A DNA stretch of 10,541 nucleotides from a bacterium (GCA_020627425.1 JAHKXX010000207.1:1-10541), one strand, 5' to 3'; shown: positions 1 through 7,046, numbered from the stretch's first letter. Notes: a model not told the origin generated them from the letters alone. A program made the numbers and translations.

Positions 1-702
1 GATCTGATAAAGAACTTTAATCTGCATGTCAGTCCCGGTCAGAATATAGCAATAGTAGGACCCACAGGCTGCGGAAAAACAACGCTTATCAATCTTCTTA
101 TGCGCTTTTATGATGTAGACAGCGGAGACATAAAAATAGACGGCGAGAGTATCTACAACATAAAGAGAAGCTCCCTTCGGGGGCTTTACGGTATGGTGCT
201 GCAGGACAGCTGGCTGTATAACGCGACCATAAGAGAAAACATAGCCTACGGCAGACCGGACGCTACTATGGACGAGATAAAGCAGGCAGCAGCAAAGGCA
301 TATATCGACACCTTTATAGAGCGGTTGCCCGATGGCTACAATACGGTAATAACCGAGCAGGGAGCCAACCTTTCGAAGGGGCAGCGGCAGCTTTTGTGCA
401 TAGCGAGGGTAATGCTTGCTCATCCTCCTATGCTCATACTGGACGAAGCTACAAGCAGCATAGATACCCGAACCGAGATGAACATACAGCGCGCCTTTGA
501 CTCTATGATGAAGGACAGAACGAGCTTTATTGTTGCGCACCGTCTGTCAACTATAAAGAATGCAGACATCATACTTGTTATGAAGGACGGCAACGTAATA
601 GAGCAGGGCAACCACGACGAGCTGATGGACAAGGGCGGCTTTTACTTTAGTCTCTACAATTCCCAGTTTGCGCCGACAAAAAAACCGGCGTATGACCGGT
701 AA
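1..702 (+). CDS. ABC transporter ATP-binding (exporter type), C-terminal part; 5' end outside window
   Basis: The reading frame is open from the first base, so this is the last 233 residues of a longer gene. They form a near-complete nucleotide-binding domain of an ABC exporter. Visible motifs, numbered from base 1: Walker A GPTGCGKTT at 20-28, the Q-loop in VLQDSWLYNATIREN, the signature LSKGQ at 124-128 (Lys replaces the usual second Gly of LSGGQ), Walker B MLILDE at 144-149 with the following D-loop, and the switch His in AHRLSTI at about 180. In this family ATP hydrolysis at a dimer interface drives export of drugs, lipids or peptides. The missing N-terminus would carry six transmembrane helices if it is the usual fused half-transporter. 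The substrate cannot be told from here. The gene ends just before a strong terminator and converges on the mutase unit. Confidence 0.95.
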   Translation, partial: DLIKNFNLHVSPGQNIAIVGPTGCGKTTLINLLMRFYDVDSGDIKIDGESIYNIKRSSLRGLYGMVLQDSWLYNATIRENIAYGRPDATMDEIKQAAAKAYIDTFIERLPDGYNTVITEQGANLSKGQRQLLCIARVMLAHPPMLILDEATSSIDTRTEMNIQRAFDSMMKDRTSFIVAHRLSTIKNADIILVMKDGNVIEQGNHDELMDKGGFYFSLYNSQFAPTKKPAYDR

Positions 703-713
703 AAAAATTTTTC

Positions 714-751
714 GGAAATCCGACCCGAGAAGGTCGGATTTCCTGTTTTTT
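714..751 (+). terminator. Rho-independent terminator of the ABC transporter gene
   Basis: A perfect 12-bp stem, GGAAATCCGACC at 714-725 paired with GGTCGGATTTCC at 732-743, has a 6-base loop and is followed by TG and six T. It starts 12 bases after the stop codon. Confidence 0.9.
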
Positions 752-804
752 GCACCATTTTTTCAGTGAATAACCCATAGAGTAAATCCATCTTCTTTTC
801 TTAC

Positions 805-852
805 AAAAAAGTGTGTGTACGCCCTCTGATTGATAGAGAGACGGACACACAC
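805..852 (-). terminator. Rho-independent terminator of the minus-strand mutase unit
   Basis: GTGTGTGT at 811-818 pairs with ACACACAC at 845-852. The stem continues inward with interruptions (CG/CG, then CTCT/AGAG). Read on the minus strand, the hairpin is followed directly by six T (the A run at 805-810). It lies 25 bases beyond the stop codon of the minus-strand gene that ends at 877. Together with the terminator at 714-751 it separates two converging transcripts. Confidence 0.75.
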
Positions 853-876
853 CTGGATTCATTTTATGAAAAACGC

Positions 877-2742
877 TTACTTGGTTTCTTTTTCTTTGTC
901 CTCAGTTTTTTTGGAAGCAACAGTCTTTGACCTTGTTGTTGTCTTTTTAGCAGGAGCCTTTCCCGAAGCGGTCACGGTCTTTGCAGCCTCTGCCTTTTCC
1001 GTCAATTTCTCCGTTTTTGTTTCCGGCTTTGTTTCCTTCTTTTCAGTCTTTGCTATAGTCTTTGGCTCTTCCTTCTTGACGGTGAGCTTTGTTTCCTTCT
1101 TTTCGGTCTTTGCTATGGCCTTAGGCTCTTCTTTTTTAACAGTGAGCTTTGTGTCTGCTTTTTCAGCCTTTGCCGCTGTCTTTGGCTTCTCTGTCTTTTC
1201 TGCCTTTGCAGCCGGCTTTTTTGCGGCAGGCTTCTTGTAGGTATCAAGACCCTCGCAGCCCTCAAGGAAGCCCTCTATTTTTTGGTAGATCTTGTCAACG
1301 CCGCCCTTGCTGTCGGACTCTATGTTTAGGGGCATTATAGGATCGTGAACCGATAGCCTCAGCAGGAACCAGCCGTCTCCGTTTCTCTTGTCAAAGGAAA
1401 CTCTGATACCCTCGTTGTTGTCGTCGGCTATTTTGAAGGTCTTTTGCTTTTCGGAATACTTTGTAAGCTCGTCTATTACCTTCTGACCGTATGTACGGAA
1501 GTCCTTTTCATTTATTTTTATTCTTATCTCGCGACTCTCTACAGGCTCCTTCAGACCCTCTATCAGGGACTTGAGGCTTTTGCCCTCGTTTCTCAGCTGT
1601 ACTGCCTTTATGATTATTTTTGTTACAAGATAAGCTCCGTCATCAAGGAAATAATTTTCCCTCATAGCGGCGTGTCCCGAAGTCTCTATAGCAAGCGGAC
1701 AGTTTACTCCGTTTGCGTTCTGACGAACAGCCTCGTCGATAACGTTCTTGTATCCTCTTTTGTAGCGCAGGTGTACTCCGCCGAGGTCTGACTCTATAAA
1801 GTCGTGCAGTCCGCTGGAGGTTATCGAGTCGGTAACTATGGTGCCGCCCTCGTTGCCCTCGAGCGCTATGGCAGAAGCAAGGGCTACCAGTCTGTTGCGG
1901 TTAATCTCGTTGCCCTCGCTGTCTACTGCTCCGGCTCTGTCTACATCCGTGTCAAAGATAACTCCGAGGTCTGCGCTGTTTGCCTTGACAGCAGCACAGA
2001 TAGAAGCCATTGCGTCCTTGTCCTCGGGGTTCGGTATATGGTTCGGGAATCTGCCGTCAGGCTCTAAGAACTGGCTGCCGCGCACGTCCGCTCCGAGCAG
2101 CTCGAGTACGTCACCTGCATAGAAGCCGCCGACGCCGTTGCCTGCGTCTACGATTATTCTCATACCCTTCAGAGGATGGTGATAGTCGTCCTTCGAGTTG
2201 ACTCCTTTTTTTATCATCTCACGAAGTGAATAAGCATATCTGCTCATAAAGCCGCTGTTTATTATTTTGCCCTCGCGCCCGGATTTTTCCGGCTTTTCGC
2301 CGTTTTGTGCAAGGGTAAGGATGCGCTCTATATCGCTGCCCTCGAGTCCGCCGTCACGGGTGAAGAATTTCAGTCCGTTTCTGTAGTAGGGGTGGTGGCT
2401 TGCGGTAAGCTGTATAGCTCCGTCAGCGCACGCGTCTACCGTCGTCATAAACATAGACGGAGTAGAAGCGAGAGAGCAGTCAAGCACTGTTGCTCCGCTG
2501 TTTACTATCTCAGTCCTTGCAGCAGCTGCAAGGGCGGGACCTGATATTCTTGAATCTCTGCCGAGAGATATTATCAGATCTTCTGTCTTTTTTCCCGTTT
2601 TCTTACAAAGCCAGACGATAAATGCGTCAACTATCGCAGCAACGGTCTTGTCATCGAGATTTACTTCAAAGCCTGCTCCCTCTACGGCAACTCCGCGAAT
2701 GTCTGTGCCGCTTTTTAACTGACTCCAAAATTCATTCAACAT
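877..2742 (-). CDS. Phosphomannomutase/phosphoglucomutase family enzyme with a long Lys/Ala/Glu/Thr-rich C-terminal tail
   Basis: 621 residues. The alpha-D-phosphohexomutase fold fills about 1-500: an early TDIRG near residue 15, GRDSR at 61-65, the catalytic-serine loop TASHHP at 113-118 (phosphoserine S115), the metal loop DTDVDR at 264-269, the sugar loop ETSGH at 353-357, and a C-terminal region with LLRLSVHDP at about 460-468. Such enzymes move phosphate between C1 and C6 of hexose phosphates. Three loops differ from the commonest forms (TASHNP, DPDADR, RxSGTEP); this fits a divergent subfamily rather than a dead enzyme, because the Ser, the three metal Asp and the Glu-Ser-Gly-His loop remain. 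Residues from about 503 to 621 form a charged, low-complexity tail with internal 20-residue repeats. The start is set by AAGGAG at 2751-2756, 8 bases upstream. It is probably co-transcribed with the upstream gene (50-base gap). The exact sugar substrate cannot be determined. Confidence 0.9.
   Translation of the reverse strand: MLNEFWSQLKSGTDIRGVAVEGAGFEVNLDDKTVAAIVDAFIVWLCKKTGKKTEDLIISLGRDSRISGPALAAAARTEIVNSGATVLDCSLASTPSMFMTTVDACADGAIQLTASHHPYYRNGLKFFTRDGGLEGSDIERILTLAQNGEKPEKSGREGKIINSGFMSRYAYSLREMIKKGVNSKDDYHHPLKGMRIIVDAGNGVGGFYAGDVLELLGADVRGSQFLEPDGRFPNHIPNPEDKDAMASICAAVKANSADLGVIFDTDVDRAGAVDSEGNEINRNRLVALASAIALEGNEGGTIVTDSITSSGLHDFIESDLGGVHLRYKRGYKNVIDEAVRQNANGVNCPLAIETSGHAAMRENYFLDDGAYLVTKIIIKAVQLRNEGKSLKSLIEGLKEPVESREIRIKINEKDFRTYGQKVIDELTKYSEKQKTFKIADDNNEGIRVSFDKRNGDGWFLLRLSVHDPIMPLNIESDSKGGVDKIYQKIEGFLEGCEGLDTYKKPAAKKPAAKAEKTEKPKTAAKAEKADTKLTVKKEEPKAIAKTEKKETKLTVKKEEPKTIAKTEKKETKPETKTEKLTEKAEAAKTVTASGKAPAKKTTTRSKTVASKKTEDKEKETK
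1031..1150 (-). repeat. Two tandem 60-bp units coding the mutase tail
   Basis: Bases 1031-1090 and 1091-1150 are near-identical 60-bp units, each coding the 20-residue block KLTVKKEEPK(A/T)IAKTEKKET (residues 532-551 and 552-571). A more degenerate partial copy continues at about 1151-1190. Differences between the units are few and mostly silent, which suggests a fairly recent duplication. The unit number may vary between strains. Confidence 0.85.
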
Positions 2743-2792
2743 AACAAATTCTCCTTATAAAATATTTTTACAGGGGTCAGAAAGCTCTGATC

Positions 2793-3707
2793 TTATTTTA
2801 TCCCTGTTTTAAATGCGTATTTATCGCTTACCTTTGTAAGCTCGAAGTTATCCTGAAGCGTAAGCTTGTTGTCCTTTATCTTATAGGTAAGCTCGTACTC
2901 CTGTTCTTTGTTTTCGGCTGCTACTACCTTATATTTCAACTTGCCGTCCTGTGCGGTATAGCTGCCGCGAAGAGAGATCTCGGAGGAGTTCTGCTCCATG
3001 GTACCGTCGGAGTTAAAGGTGAGCGTATACGGGTAGCCCTCATCCTCGCTTTTGTAAAGCCATGAACCGACCAGCGCCTTGTCCGTTTTGTTGTCCTTAT
3101 ACATATTCACCTTCTGTGAAAGAGCGGTGTTTTTGTATATCTGTCTGTACTCGGTGCCGTTGTAGTCGTTTGAAAGGCGAAGGCTTCTGCCTGTAAATAC
3201 ATTTCCGTCCAGACTGTAGTCAAAGTAAACATTGTTTATCATCTGACCGTTATTTGTCAGCACTATATGTACCTTTGTGTCGTCCTTGCTCTCGTTTTCG
3301 GTTATGTAGTACTTTCCTATGAGGGTTATGCCGCCGTAGGTATAGAGCAGCTCGTTGTTTTTGTTAAAGGTGAGTCCCGTGGGGTCGCCTACACTCTGAA
3401 GCTTGCCGCTCGTGCCGTCCTGAGTCAGGGTCCAGCTGCCGAGAATACTTGTGTCAAAAAAGCATTTCCACACTGCAAAGCCTATGACAGTGCACAGCAT
3501 GATGCAGGCGGCAATTATTATCGGCGCACGCACTCTTTTACGCTTTTTGGGCTTTTTGTCCGAAGACTGCTCCTTGGTATCGGTTTCTTCTTTCTCTTCT
3601 ATTTCTTCTTTTTCTTCTTCGGTTTCCGACACTTCGTCGGTAATCGCCGCGTCAAGGCTTTCTTCGTCCTCTGTCTCTGACGGCATTTTTTTAATATCAA
3701 TTGACAT
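2793..3707 (-). CDS. Single-pass membrane protein with two lipocalin-like extracytoplasmic domains
   Basis: 304 residues. Residues 1-50 are acidic with a Glu run; 51-60 are strongly basic (KKPKKRKRVR); 61-80 form one hydrophobic helix. A positive patch before the helix predicts N-inside, C-outside. The outer part holds two similar beta-rich units, each opening with a GSW motif (G90-S91-W92 and G214-S215-W216) followed by short beta strands with a T-F-N-(K/S)-(N/D) turn. This pattern is seen in the small lipocalin-like / DUF5640-type domains of Clostridia. No catalytic residues are apparent; a ligand-binding or envelope-sensing role is inference. The start is supported by AGGGAGGA at 3713-3720, 5 bases upstream. 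It is the first gene after the minus-strand promoter at 3745-3773 and is followed 50 bases later by the mutase gene. The functional link between the two is unknown. Confidence 0.8.
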   Translation of the reverse strand: MSIDIKKMPSETEDEESLDAAITDEVSETEEEKEEIEEKEETDTKEQSSDKKPKKRKRVRAPIIIAACIMLCTVIGFAVWKCFFDTSILGSWTLTQDGTSGKLQSVGDPTGLTFNKNNELLYTYGGITLIGKYYITENESKDDTKVHIVLTNNGQMINNVYFDYSLDGNVFTGRSLRLSNDYNGTEYRQIYKNTALSQKVNMYKDNKTDKALVGSWLYKSEDEGYPYTLTFNSDGTMEQNSSEISLRGSYTAQDGKLKYKVVAAENKEQEYELTYKIKDNKLTLQDNFELTKVSDKYAFKTGIK

Positions 3708-3744
3708 ACTTATCCTCCCTGCTTGTATTTGCTTTAACTTATTT

Positions 3745-3773
3745 ATTATAAAATAATTTTCGTATTATTACAA
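3745..3773 (-). promoter_or_regulatory. Sigma-70-type promoter for the lipocalin-like/mutase unit
   Basis: On the minus strand, TTGTAA (3773-3768) and TATAAT (3750-3745) are separated by exactly 17 bases. The start site would be near 3738, giving a leader of about 30 bases with the ribosome site. Confidence 0.7.
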
Positions 3774-3790
3774 GTATAATATTTAAATTT

Positions 3791-3882
3791 CCCGGTGCCC
3801 GGGCGGTCGATTCGCGCACTGTAGCTTTTGTATCGCCTACCTTATCGGCACTGCGCAGAGTCGACCGCGGAGGCACTCCGCC
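3791..3882 (-). repeat. Copy A of the dispersed structured repeat
   Basis: Read on the minus strand, this block contains GTGCCGATAAGGTAGGCG and CTACAGTGCGCGAAT, which match copies C and D base for base over long stretches. It lacks the 5' part present in B and D. An 8-bp inverted repeat encloses the core: GCGGTCGA at 3803-3810 with TCGACCGC at 3861-3868. Compact hairpins sit at both ends: CCCGG-TGC-CCGGG at 3791-3803 and GCGGAG-GCA-CTCCGC at 3867-3881. It is much richer in G+C than the AT-rich promoter DNA on either side. Confidence 0.7.
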
Positions 3883-3912
3883 AAAAAATATAGTAAAATG
3901 GAAAAGAAAATA

Positions 3913-3941
3913 TTGAAACGCGGCTCGAAATATGTTACAAT
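3913..3941 (+). promoter_or_regulatory. Sigma-70-type promoter for the PgcA-like mutase
   Basis: TTGAAA (3913-3918) and TACAAT (3936-3941) are separated by 17 bases. The start site would be near 3948, giving a leader of about 60 bases. It is divergent from the promoter at 3745-3773, with repeat A between them. Confidence 0.7.
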
Positions 3942-3971
3942 GAAGTATATATTTGATAAAGTAATTTTTTG

Positions 3972-3985
3972 ACGGCACACGCCGT
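3972..3985 (+). other. Small hairpin in the leader of the PgcA-like gene
   Basis: ACGGC-ACAC-GCCGT is a perfect 5-bp stem with a tetraloop, 24 bases before the start codon. No U-run follows and no alternative pairing is evident, so I do not call it an attenuator or riboswitch. It may only stabilise the leader. Confidence 0.4.
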
Positions 3986-4009
3986 ATTATATGTGGGGGG
4001 ATACCTATT

Positions 4010-5728
4010 ATGGATACAAGAGAATTATACAAAATATGGAAAGATAGCGCAGACGAGGATAACGACCTTATAGAAGAACTGAAGGAAATAGAGAATAACG
4101 ACAGCGAGATCTATGAGCGTTTTTACCGCGACCTCAGCTTCGGTACAGCAGGACTGCGCGGTATTCTGGGAGCAGGCACGAACCGTATGAATATCTATAC
4201 CGTTCGCCGCGCTACTCAGGGACTTGCTGACTTTCTGAATAAAAAATATGAATCTCCGTCTGTTGCGATCTCGCACGACTCAAGAATAAAGGCTGACCTC
4301 TTTGCAAGAGAGGCTGCAAGGGTGCTTGCGGCTAACGGTATAAAGGCATATATCTCAAAAGAGCTTCAGCCGACTCCCGTAGTCTCGTTCTGTGTACGCA
4401 GACTGAAAACAAGCGCCGGCATTATGGTAACGGCAAGCCACAATCCTGCAAAATATAACGGCTACAAGTGCTACGGCAGCGACGGCTGCCAGATGACAGA
4501 CACAAACGCCGGTATGGTTTTTGACGAAATAGAAAAGCTTGACTATTTCGGCAGCAGCATAAAGCTTGTTTCGTTTGAGGACGGACTGAAAAGCGGTCTG
4601 ATAGAATGGATAGACGACAGCATATATGAAGAATATCTTGACAAGGTACAGGAGCAGTCGATAAACAGGGACGTTTGCAAGGACTCCGGTCTGAAGGTAG
4701 TTTACACTCCGCTTAACGGCGCAGGAAACAAGCTTGTAAGAAAGGTACTCTCCAGAATAGGCGTAGAGAACATAGTAGTAGTACCAGAGCAGGAAATGCC
4801 GGACGGCAACTTTACTACCTGTCCCTATCCGAACCCCGAGATAAAGGAGGCGCTCTCTCTGGGACTCGCGCTGTGTGAGACCGAGAAGCCCGACCTGCTG
4901 CTTGCTACCGACCCCGACAGCGACCGCGTGGGCATCGCCGTAAAGGTAGGCAACGACTACAGGCTCATGACAGGAAACGAGACGGGTATAATGCTTATAA
5001 ACTATATCCTGTCCTGCCGCAGTGAAAACGGCACCCTGCCGGAGGCTCCTCTTGCAGTAAGAACTATAGTTACAAGCAAGCTTGTTGACAGGATATGTGA
5101 GAAATACGGCTGCGAGCTGAAAAAGGTACTCACAGGCTTTAAGTATATAGGCGAGCAGATACTTCTGCTCGAGCAGAAAAACGAAGAAAACAGATATGTA
5201 TTCGGATTTGAGGAGAGCTATGGTTATCTTGCGGGCAGCTATGTAAGAGACAAGGACGCCGTAGTAGCTTCTATGCTTATCTGTGAGATGGCTGCATACT
5301 ATCGCAAGCAGGGCAAGACTCTGTACGAAGTAATGCAGTCGATATATGAAGAGTACGGCTATTATCTGAATCACACGGAGAGCTATGAGTTTGACGGCTC
5401 CGCAGGTATGCAGAGAATGGCAGACATAATGTCGTCACTCAGAGACTCTCATCCTACCGAAATAGCAGGATACAAGGTAGTGGAGACTGCCGACTATCTG
5501 AACTCGGTATCAAAGTCACTGGTAACGGGTAAGACTGAGAGCATAGACCTGCCGAAGTCAAACGTACTGGCGTACAGTCTGGAGAACGGCGGAGCCGCAA
5601 TAGTTCGCCCCTCCGGCACAGAGCCGAAAATAAAGGTATATATTACCGCAGTAGGCAGGAGCAGCGAGGACGCTGAGAAATGCTGTGAAGAAATGCTCGC
5701 CTCTATGGTATCCATACTCGGTATTTAA
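4010..5728 (+). CDS. pgcA: Phospho-sugar mutase, PgcA-like phosphoglucomutase/phosphomannomutase
   Basis: 572 residues, the normal size for the PgcA-like Gram-positive alpha-phosphoglucomutases. Motifs are canonical: FGTAGLRG near 44-51, the catalytic loop TASHNP at 141-146 with S143, the metal loop DPDSDR at 301-306, the sugar-specificity loop GFEESYGY around 399-406, and the phosphate-binding loop RPSGTEPK at 533-540. The family interconverts glucose-6-P and glucose-1-P (some members use mannose), linking glycolysis to glycogen, UDP-glucose and envelope glycan synthesis; it is cytoplasmic. The ribosome site is an unusual plain G run (3995-4000) 9 bases before ATG. The gene has its own promoter and terminator, so it appears monocistronic. 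The symbol follows family resemblance; the substrate is not proven. Confidence 0.93.
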   Translation: MDTRELYKIWKDSADEDNDLIEELKEIENNDSEIYERFYRDLSFGTAGLRGILGAGTNRMNIYTVRRATQGLADFLNKKYESPSVAISHDSRIKADLFAREAARVLAANGIKAYISKELQPTPVVSFCVRRLKTSAGIMVTASHNPAKYNGYKCYGSDGCQMTDTNAGMVFDEIEKLDYFGSSIKLVSFEDGLKSGLIEWIDDSIYEEYLDKVQEQSINRDVCKDSGLKVVYTPLNGAGNKLVRKVLSRIGVENIVVVPEQEMPDGNFTTCPYPNPEIKEALSLGLALCETEKPDLLLATDPDSDRVGIAVKVGNDYRLMTGNETGIMLINYILSCRSENGTLPEAPLAVRTIVTSKLVDRICEKYGCELKKVLTGFKYIGEQILLLEQKNEENRYVFGFEESYGYLAGSYVRDKDAVVASMLICEMAAYYRKQGKTLYEVMQSIYEEYGYYLNHTESYEFDGSAGMQRMADIMSSLRDSHPTEIAGYKVVETADYLNSVSKSLVTGKTESIDLPKSNVLAYSLENGGAAIVRPSGTEPKIKVYITAVGRSSEDAEKCCEEMLASMVSILGI

Positions 5729-5743
5729 TTGCCGATAAAAAAG

Positions 5744-5791
5744 ATTCCCTCGGTTTTTATTTCCGGGGGAATTTGATTTTTGTTGTTTTTT
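5744..5791. terminator. Bidirectional Rho-independent terminator
   Basis: A 10-bp stem, ATTCCCTCGG at 5744-5753 with CCGGGGGAAT at 5763-5772 (one G-T pair), has a 9-base loop. T-rich DNA follows on the plus side. On the minus side the hairpin is followed by C and six T (the A run ending at 5742). It can therefore end both the PgcA-like gene and the converging pgeF gene. Confidence 0.85.
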
Positions 5792-5813
5792 ATTATTTAG
5801 TATTTTAAAAGCT

Positions 5814-6647
5814 CTACTGGGTCATACACATCATAGCCACAAGACCGCCGCGTTTTCCGGCGCTTGCACGGTGAGAATACAGCAGACCGCTGTTACACTT
5901 GGTACAGACGTCGCTGACGGTTATATTTATGCTGAGCAGTCCCGACTCCATAAGCATACGACGGTTAGTTTCCTTAAGGTCGACCATATATTTACCGTGT
6001 CCGATACTCTTTGTAAAATATGCGGGCTTAAGTTCGGTAAGGCTTGCGAAGCGTTCATACACCGGTGTATCAACCTCGTAACAGCATTCACCTATAGCAG
6101 GACCGACAACGGCTATTATATCGGTAGGGTTGCAGCCGTATTTCTCTGTCATAGCATCGACGGTTATCTCGCATATTTTTTCCACCGTACCCCTCCACCC
6201 TGCGTGAACAAGGGCGATGACTTTTTTGGTCTTATCCGCAAGGAATATAGGAGTACAGTCCGCATAGTGAGTAACAAGTGTGACCCCCGGCTCGTTTGTA
6301 ACGAGCGCGTCAACGCTTTTTCTGTCGTGCTCACGGTATATACCTATTCCGCGATCTGCTTTAGTTACAAAGCGCACGTTTATATTATGGTCCTGAGCCG
6401 AGCTGACGAGGGACTCATAGTCAAAGCCGCACGCCTTACAGAATATTCGGTAGTTTTCGTCCACCTTAGCTTTATCGTCGCCGCGGCTGAAATTAAGGTT
6501 CATAGACTTGAATTCATTTTCGCTGACTCCGCCGATACGTGTAGAGAAAGCGTGATTCACAAAACCGAGCTGAGACAGAGACGAAAAAGTAAGAAATCCC
6601 ACTCCGTCAACAAAATTAAGGTCAGTATTTTTACTTTTAAAGATCAT
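5814..6647 (-). CDS. pgeF: PgeF/YlmD-type multicopper-polyphenol-oxidase-like (laccase domain, DUF152) protein
   Basis: 277 residues, the usual length for the family. Motifs run in order: HAFSTRIGGVS at 32-42, LNFSRGDD at about 51-58, an early His in SSAQDHN (H87), the metal-site block THYADCTP with C131, HAGWRG with H148, and VGPAIGECCYEV. These correspond to the His-Cys-His zinc site of YfiH/YlmD. Characterised members act on purine nucleosides (adenosine phosphorolysis/deamination) or, as PgeF, remove mis-incorporated serine from peptidoglycan precursors; which applies here cannot be read from sequence. I start at ATG 6645-6647 rather than the in-frame GTG at 6654-6656, because AGGGG (6656-6660) is 8 bases before the ATG but overlaps the GTG. 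It shares a terminator with the PgcA-like gene and is divergent from the four-Cys protein. Confidence 0.9.
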   Translation of the reverse strand: MIFKSKNTDLNFVDGVGFLTFSSLSQLGFVNHAFSTRIGGVSENEFKSMNLNFSRGDDKAKVDENYRIFCKACGFDYESLVSSAQDHNINVRFVTKADRGIGIYREHDRKSVDALVTNEPGVTLVTHYADCTPIFLADKTKKVIALVHAGWRGTVEKICEITVDAMTEKYGCNPTDIIAVVGPAIGECCYEVDTPVYERFASLTELKPAYFTKSIGHGKYMVDLKETNRRMLMESGLLSINITVSDVCTKCNSGLLYSHRASAGKRGGLVAMMCMTQ

Positions 6648-6655
6648 AGCATACA

Positions 6656-6660
6656 CCCCT
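6656..6660 (-). promoter_or_regulatory. Ribosome binding site fixing the pgeF start
   Basis: AGGGG on the minus strand lies 8 bases before ATG 6647. It overlaps the possible GTG start at 6656, which is therefore unlikely to be used. Confidence 0.6.
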
Positions 6661-6739
6661 ACAGAAATTTTCAGCCGTCCTCACGGCGTCGGGTACGGTT
6701 CATTATTTTGTGGGTTTATGGCAAATTATTTATTGCCTG

Positions 6740-6768
6740 TTGTACAAATCAAAACCTGATGATATAAT
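6740..6768 (+). promoter_or_regulatory. Sigma-70-type promoter for the four-cysteine protein
   Basis: TTGTAC (6740-6745) and TATAAT (6763-6768) are separated by 17 bases. The -35 lies in the palindrome TTGTACAA (6740-6747), so an RNA polymerase or repressor contact on both strands is possible. No good minus-strand -10 was found at matching distance. Confidence 0.7.
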
Positions 6769-6803
6769 ATTAACCGAAAGCTTCGTATTCGTCAATGAAA
6801 AAC

Positions 6804-6809
6804 AAGGAG
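6804..6809 (+). promoter_or_regulatory. Ribosome binding site fixing the start of the four-cysteine protein
   Basis: AAGGAG lies 6 bases before ATG 6816. It falls inside the longer frame that could open at ATG 6795, so 6816 is the likely start. Confidence 0.75.
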
Positions 6810-6815
6810 ATTTTT

Positions 6816-7046
6816 ATGAATATACAAGCAATATTTAAAAGAAAAAAGCTATTCGGCAACAATATAGAGCCCCGGTGCGAATACTGCCGGTTTATTATGA
6901 CAAACAGAGACGGCACTGTATCATGCAGCTACAAAAGCGAAGCCGCCGACTCACCCTGTCAGAGATATGTCTACGATCCCCTGAAGCGCGAGCCTCGCAC
7001 CGCTCCATCTCTCCCCTCCTTCACCCCCGAAGACTTCCAACTCTAA
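6816..7046 (+). CDS. Small four-cysteine (putative metal-binding) protein, 76 residues
   Basis: A short basic N-terminus (IFKRKK) is followed by CEYC (C21, C24), then C37 and C48, giving the spacing CX2C-X12-C-X10-C. Next comes QRYVYDPLKR, and the C-terminus is EDFQL. The four cysteines could hold one zinc ion or a small Fe-S cluster. From memory, this CxxC...YDPLKR layout with an ED-F-L end is a recurrent uncharacterised small protein of Clostridia, so I regard it as intact rather than cut by the repeat that begins at its stop codon. There is no signal peptide or membrane segment. It has its own promoter at 6740-6768. Its function is unknown; binding to nucleic acid or a protein partner is only a guess. 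Confidence 0.8.
   Translation: MNIQAIFKRKKLFGNNIEPRCEYCRFIMTNRDGTVSCSYKSEAADSPCQRYVYDPLKREPRTAPSLPSFTPEDFQL

Noticed and set aside
1031..1190. 60-bp tandem repeat as a separate repeat locus or regulatory array
   Set aside because: It is fully explained as coding sequence of the mutase tail; copies keep frame and residue pattern.
830..1240. Plus-strand open frame of about 136 residues opposite the mutase tail
   Set aside because: It is the antisense of a low-complexity Lys-rich coding stretch and has no ribosome site. It also spans the minus-strand terminator.
3942..4009. Riboswitch in the leader of the PgcA-like gene
   Set aside because: Only one 5-bp hairpin in about 60 bases, with no terminator or known aptamer motif.
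3739..4032. Minus-strand open frame of 97 residues over the divergent promoter region
   Set aside because: It covers two good promoters and repeat A and has no ribosome site or domain.
4355..5374. Long minus-strand open frame (about 339 residues) opposite the PgcA-like gene
   Set aside because: The plus strand encodes a clear enzyme with all family motifs. The antisense product has no recognisable domain and biased Tyr/Leu/Val composition.
6674..6687. GCCGT-CCTC-ACGGC hairpin upstream of pgeF as a fifth repeat copy
   Set aside because: Only a short stem and a few neighbouring bases resemble the repeat; the conserved core words are absent.
5871..6767. Plus-strand open frame of about 298 residues opposite pgeF
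   Set aside because: It is antisense to a clear conserved gene, crosses the divergent promoter region and shows no domain.
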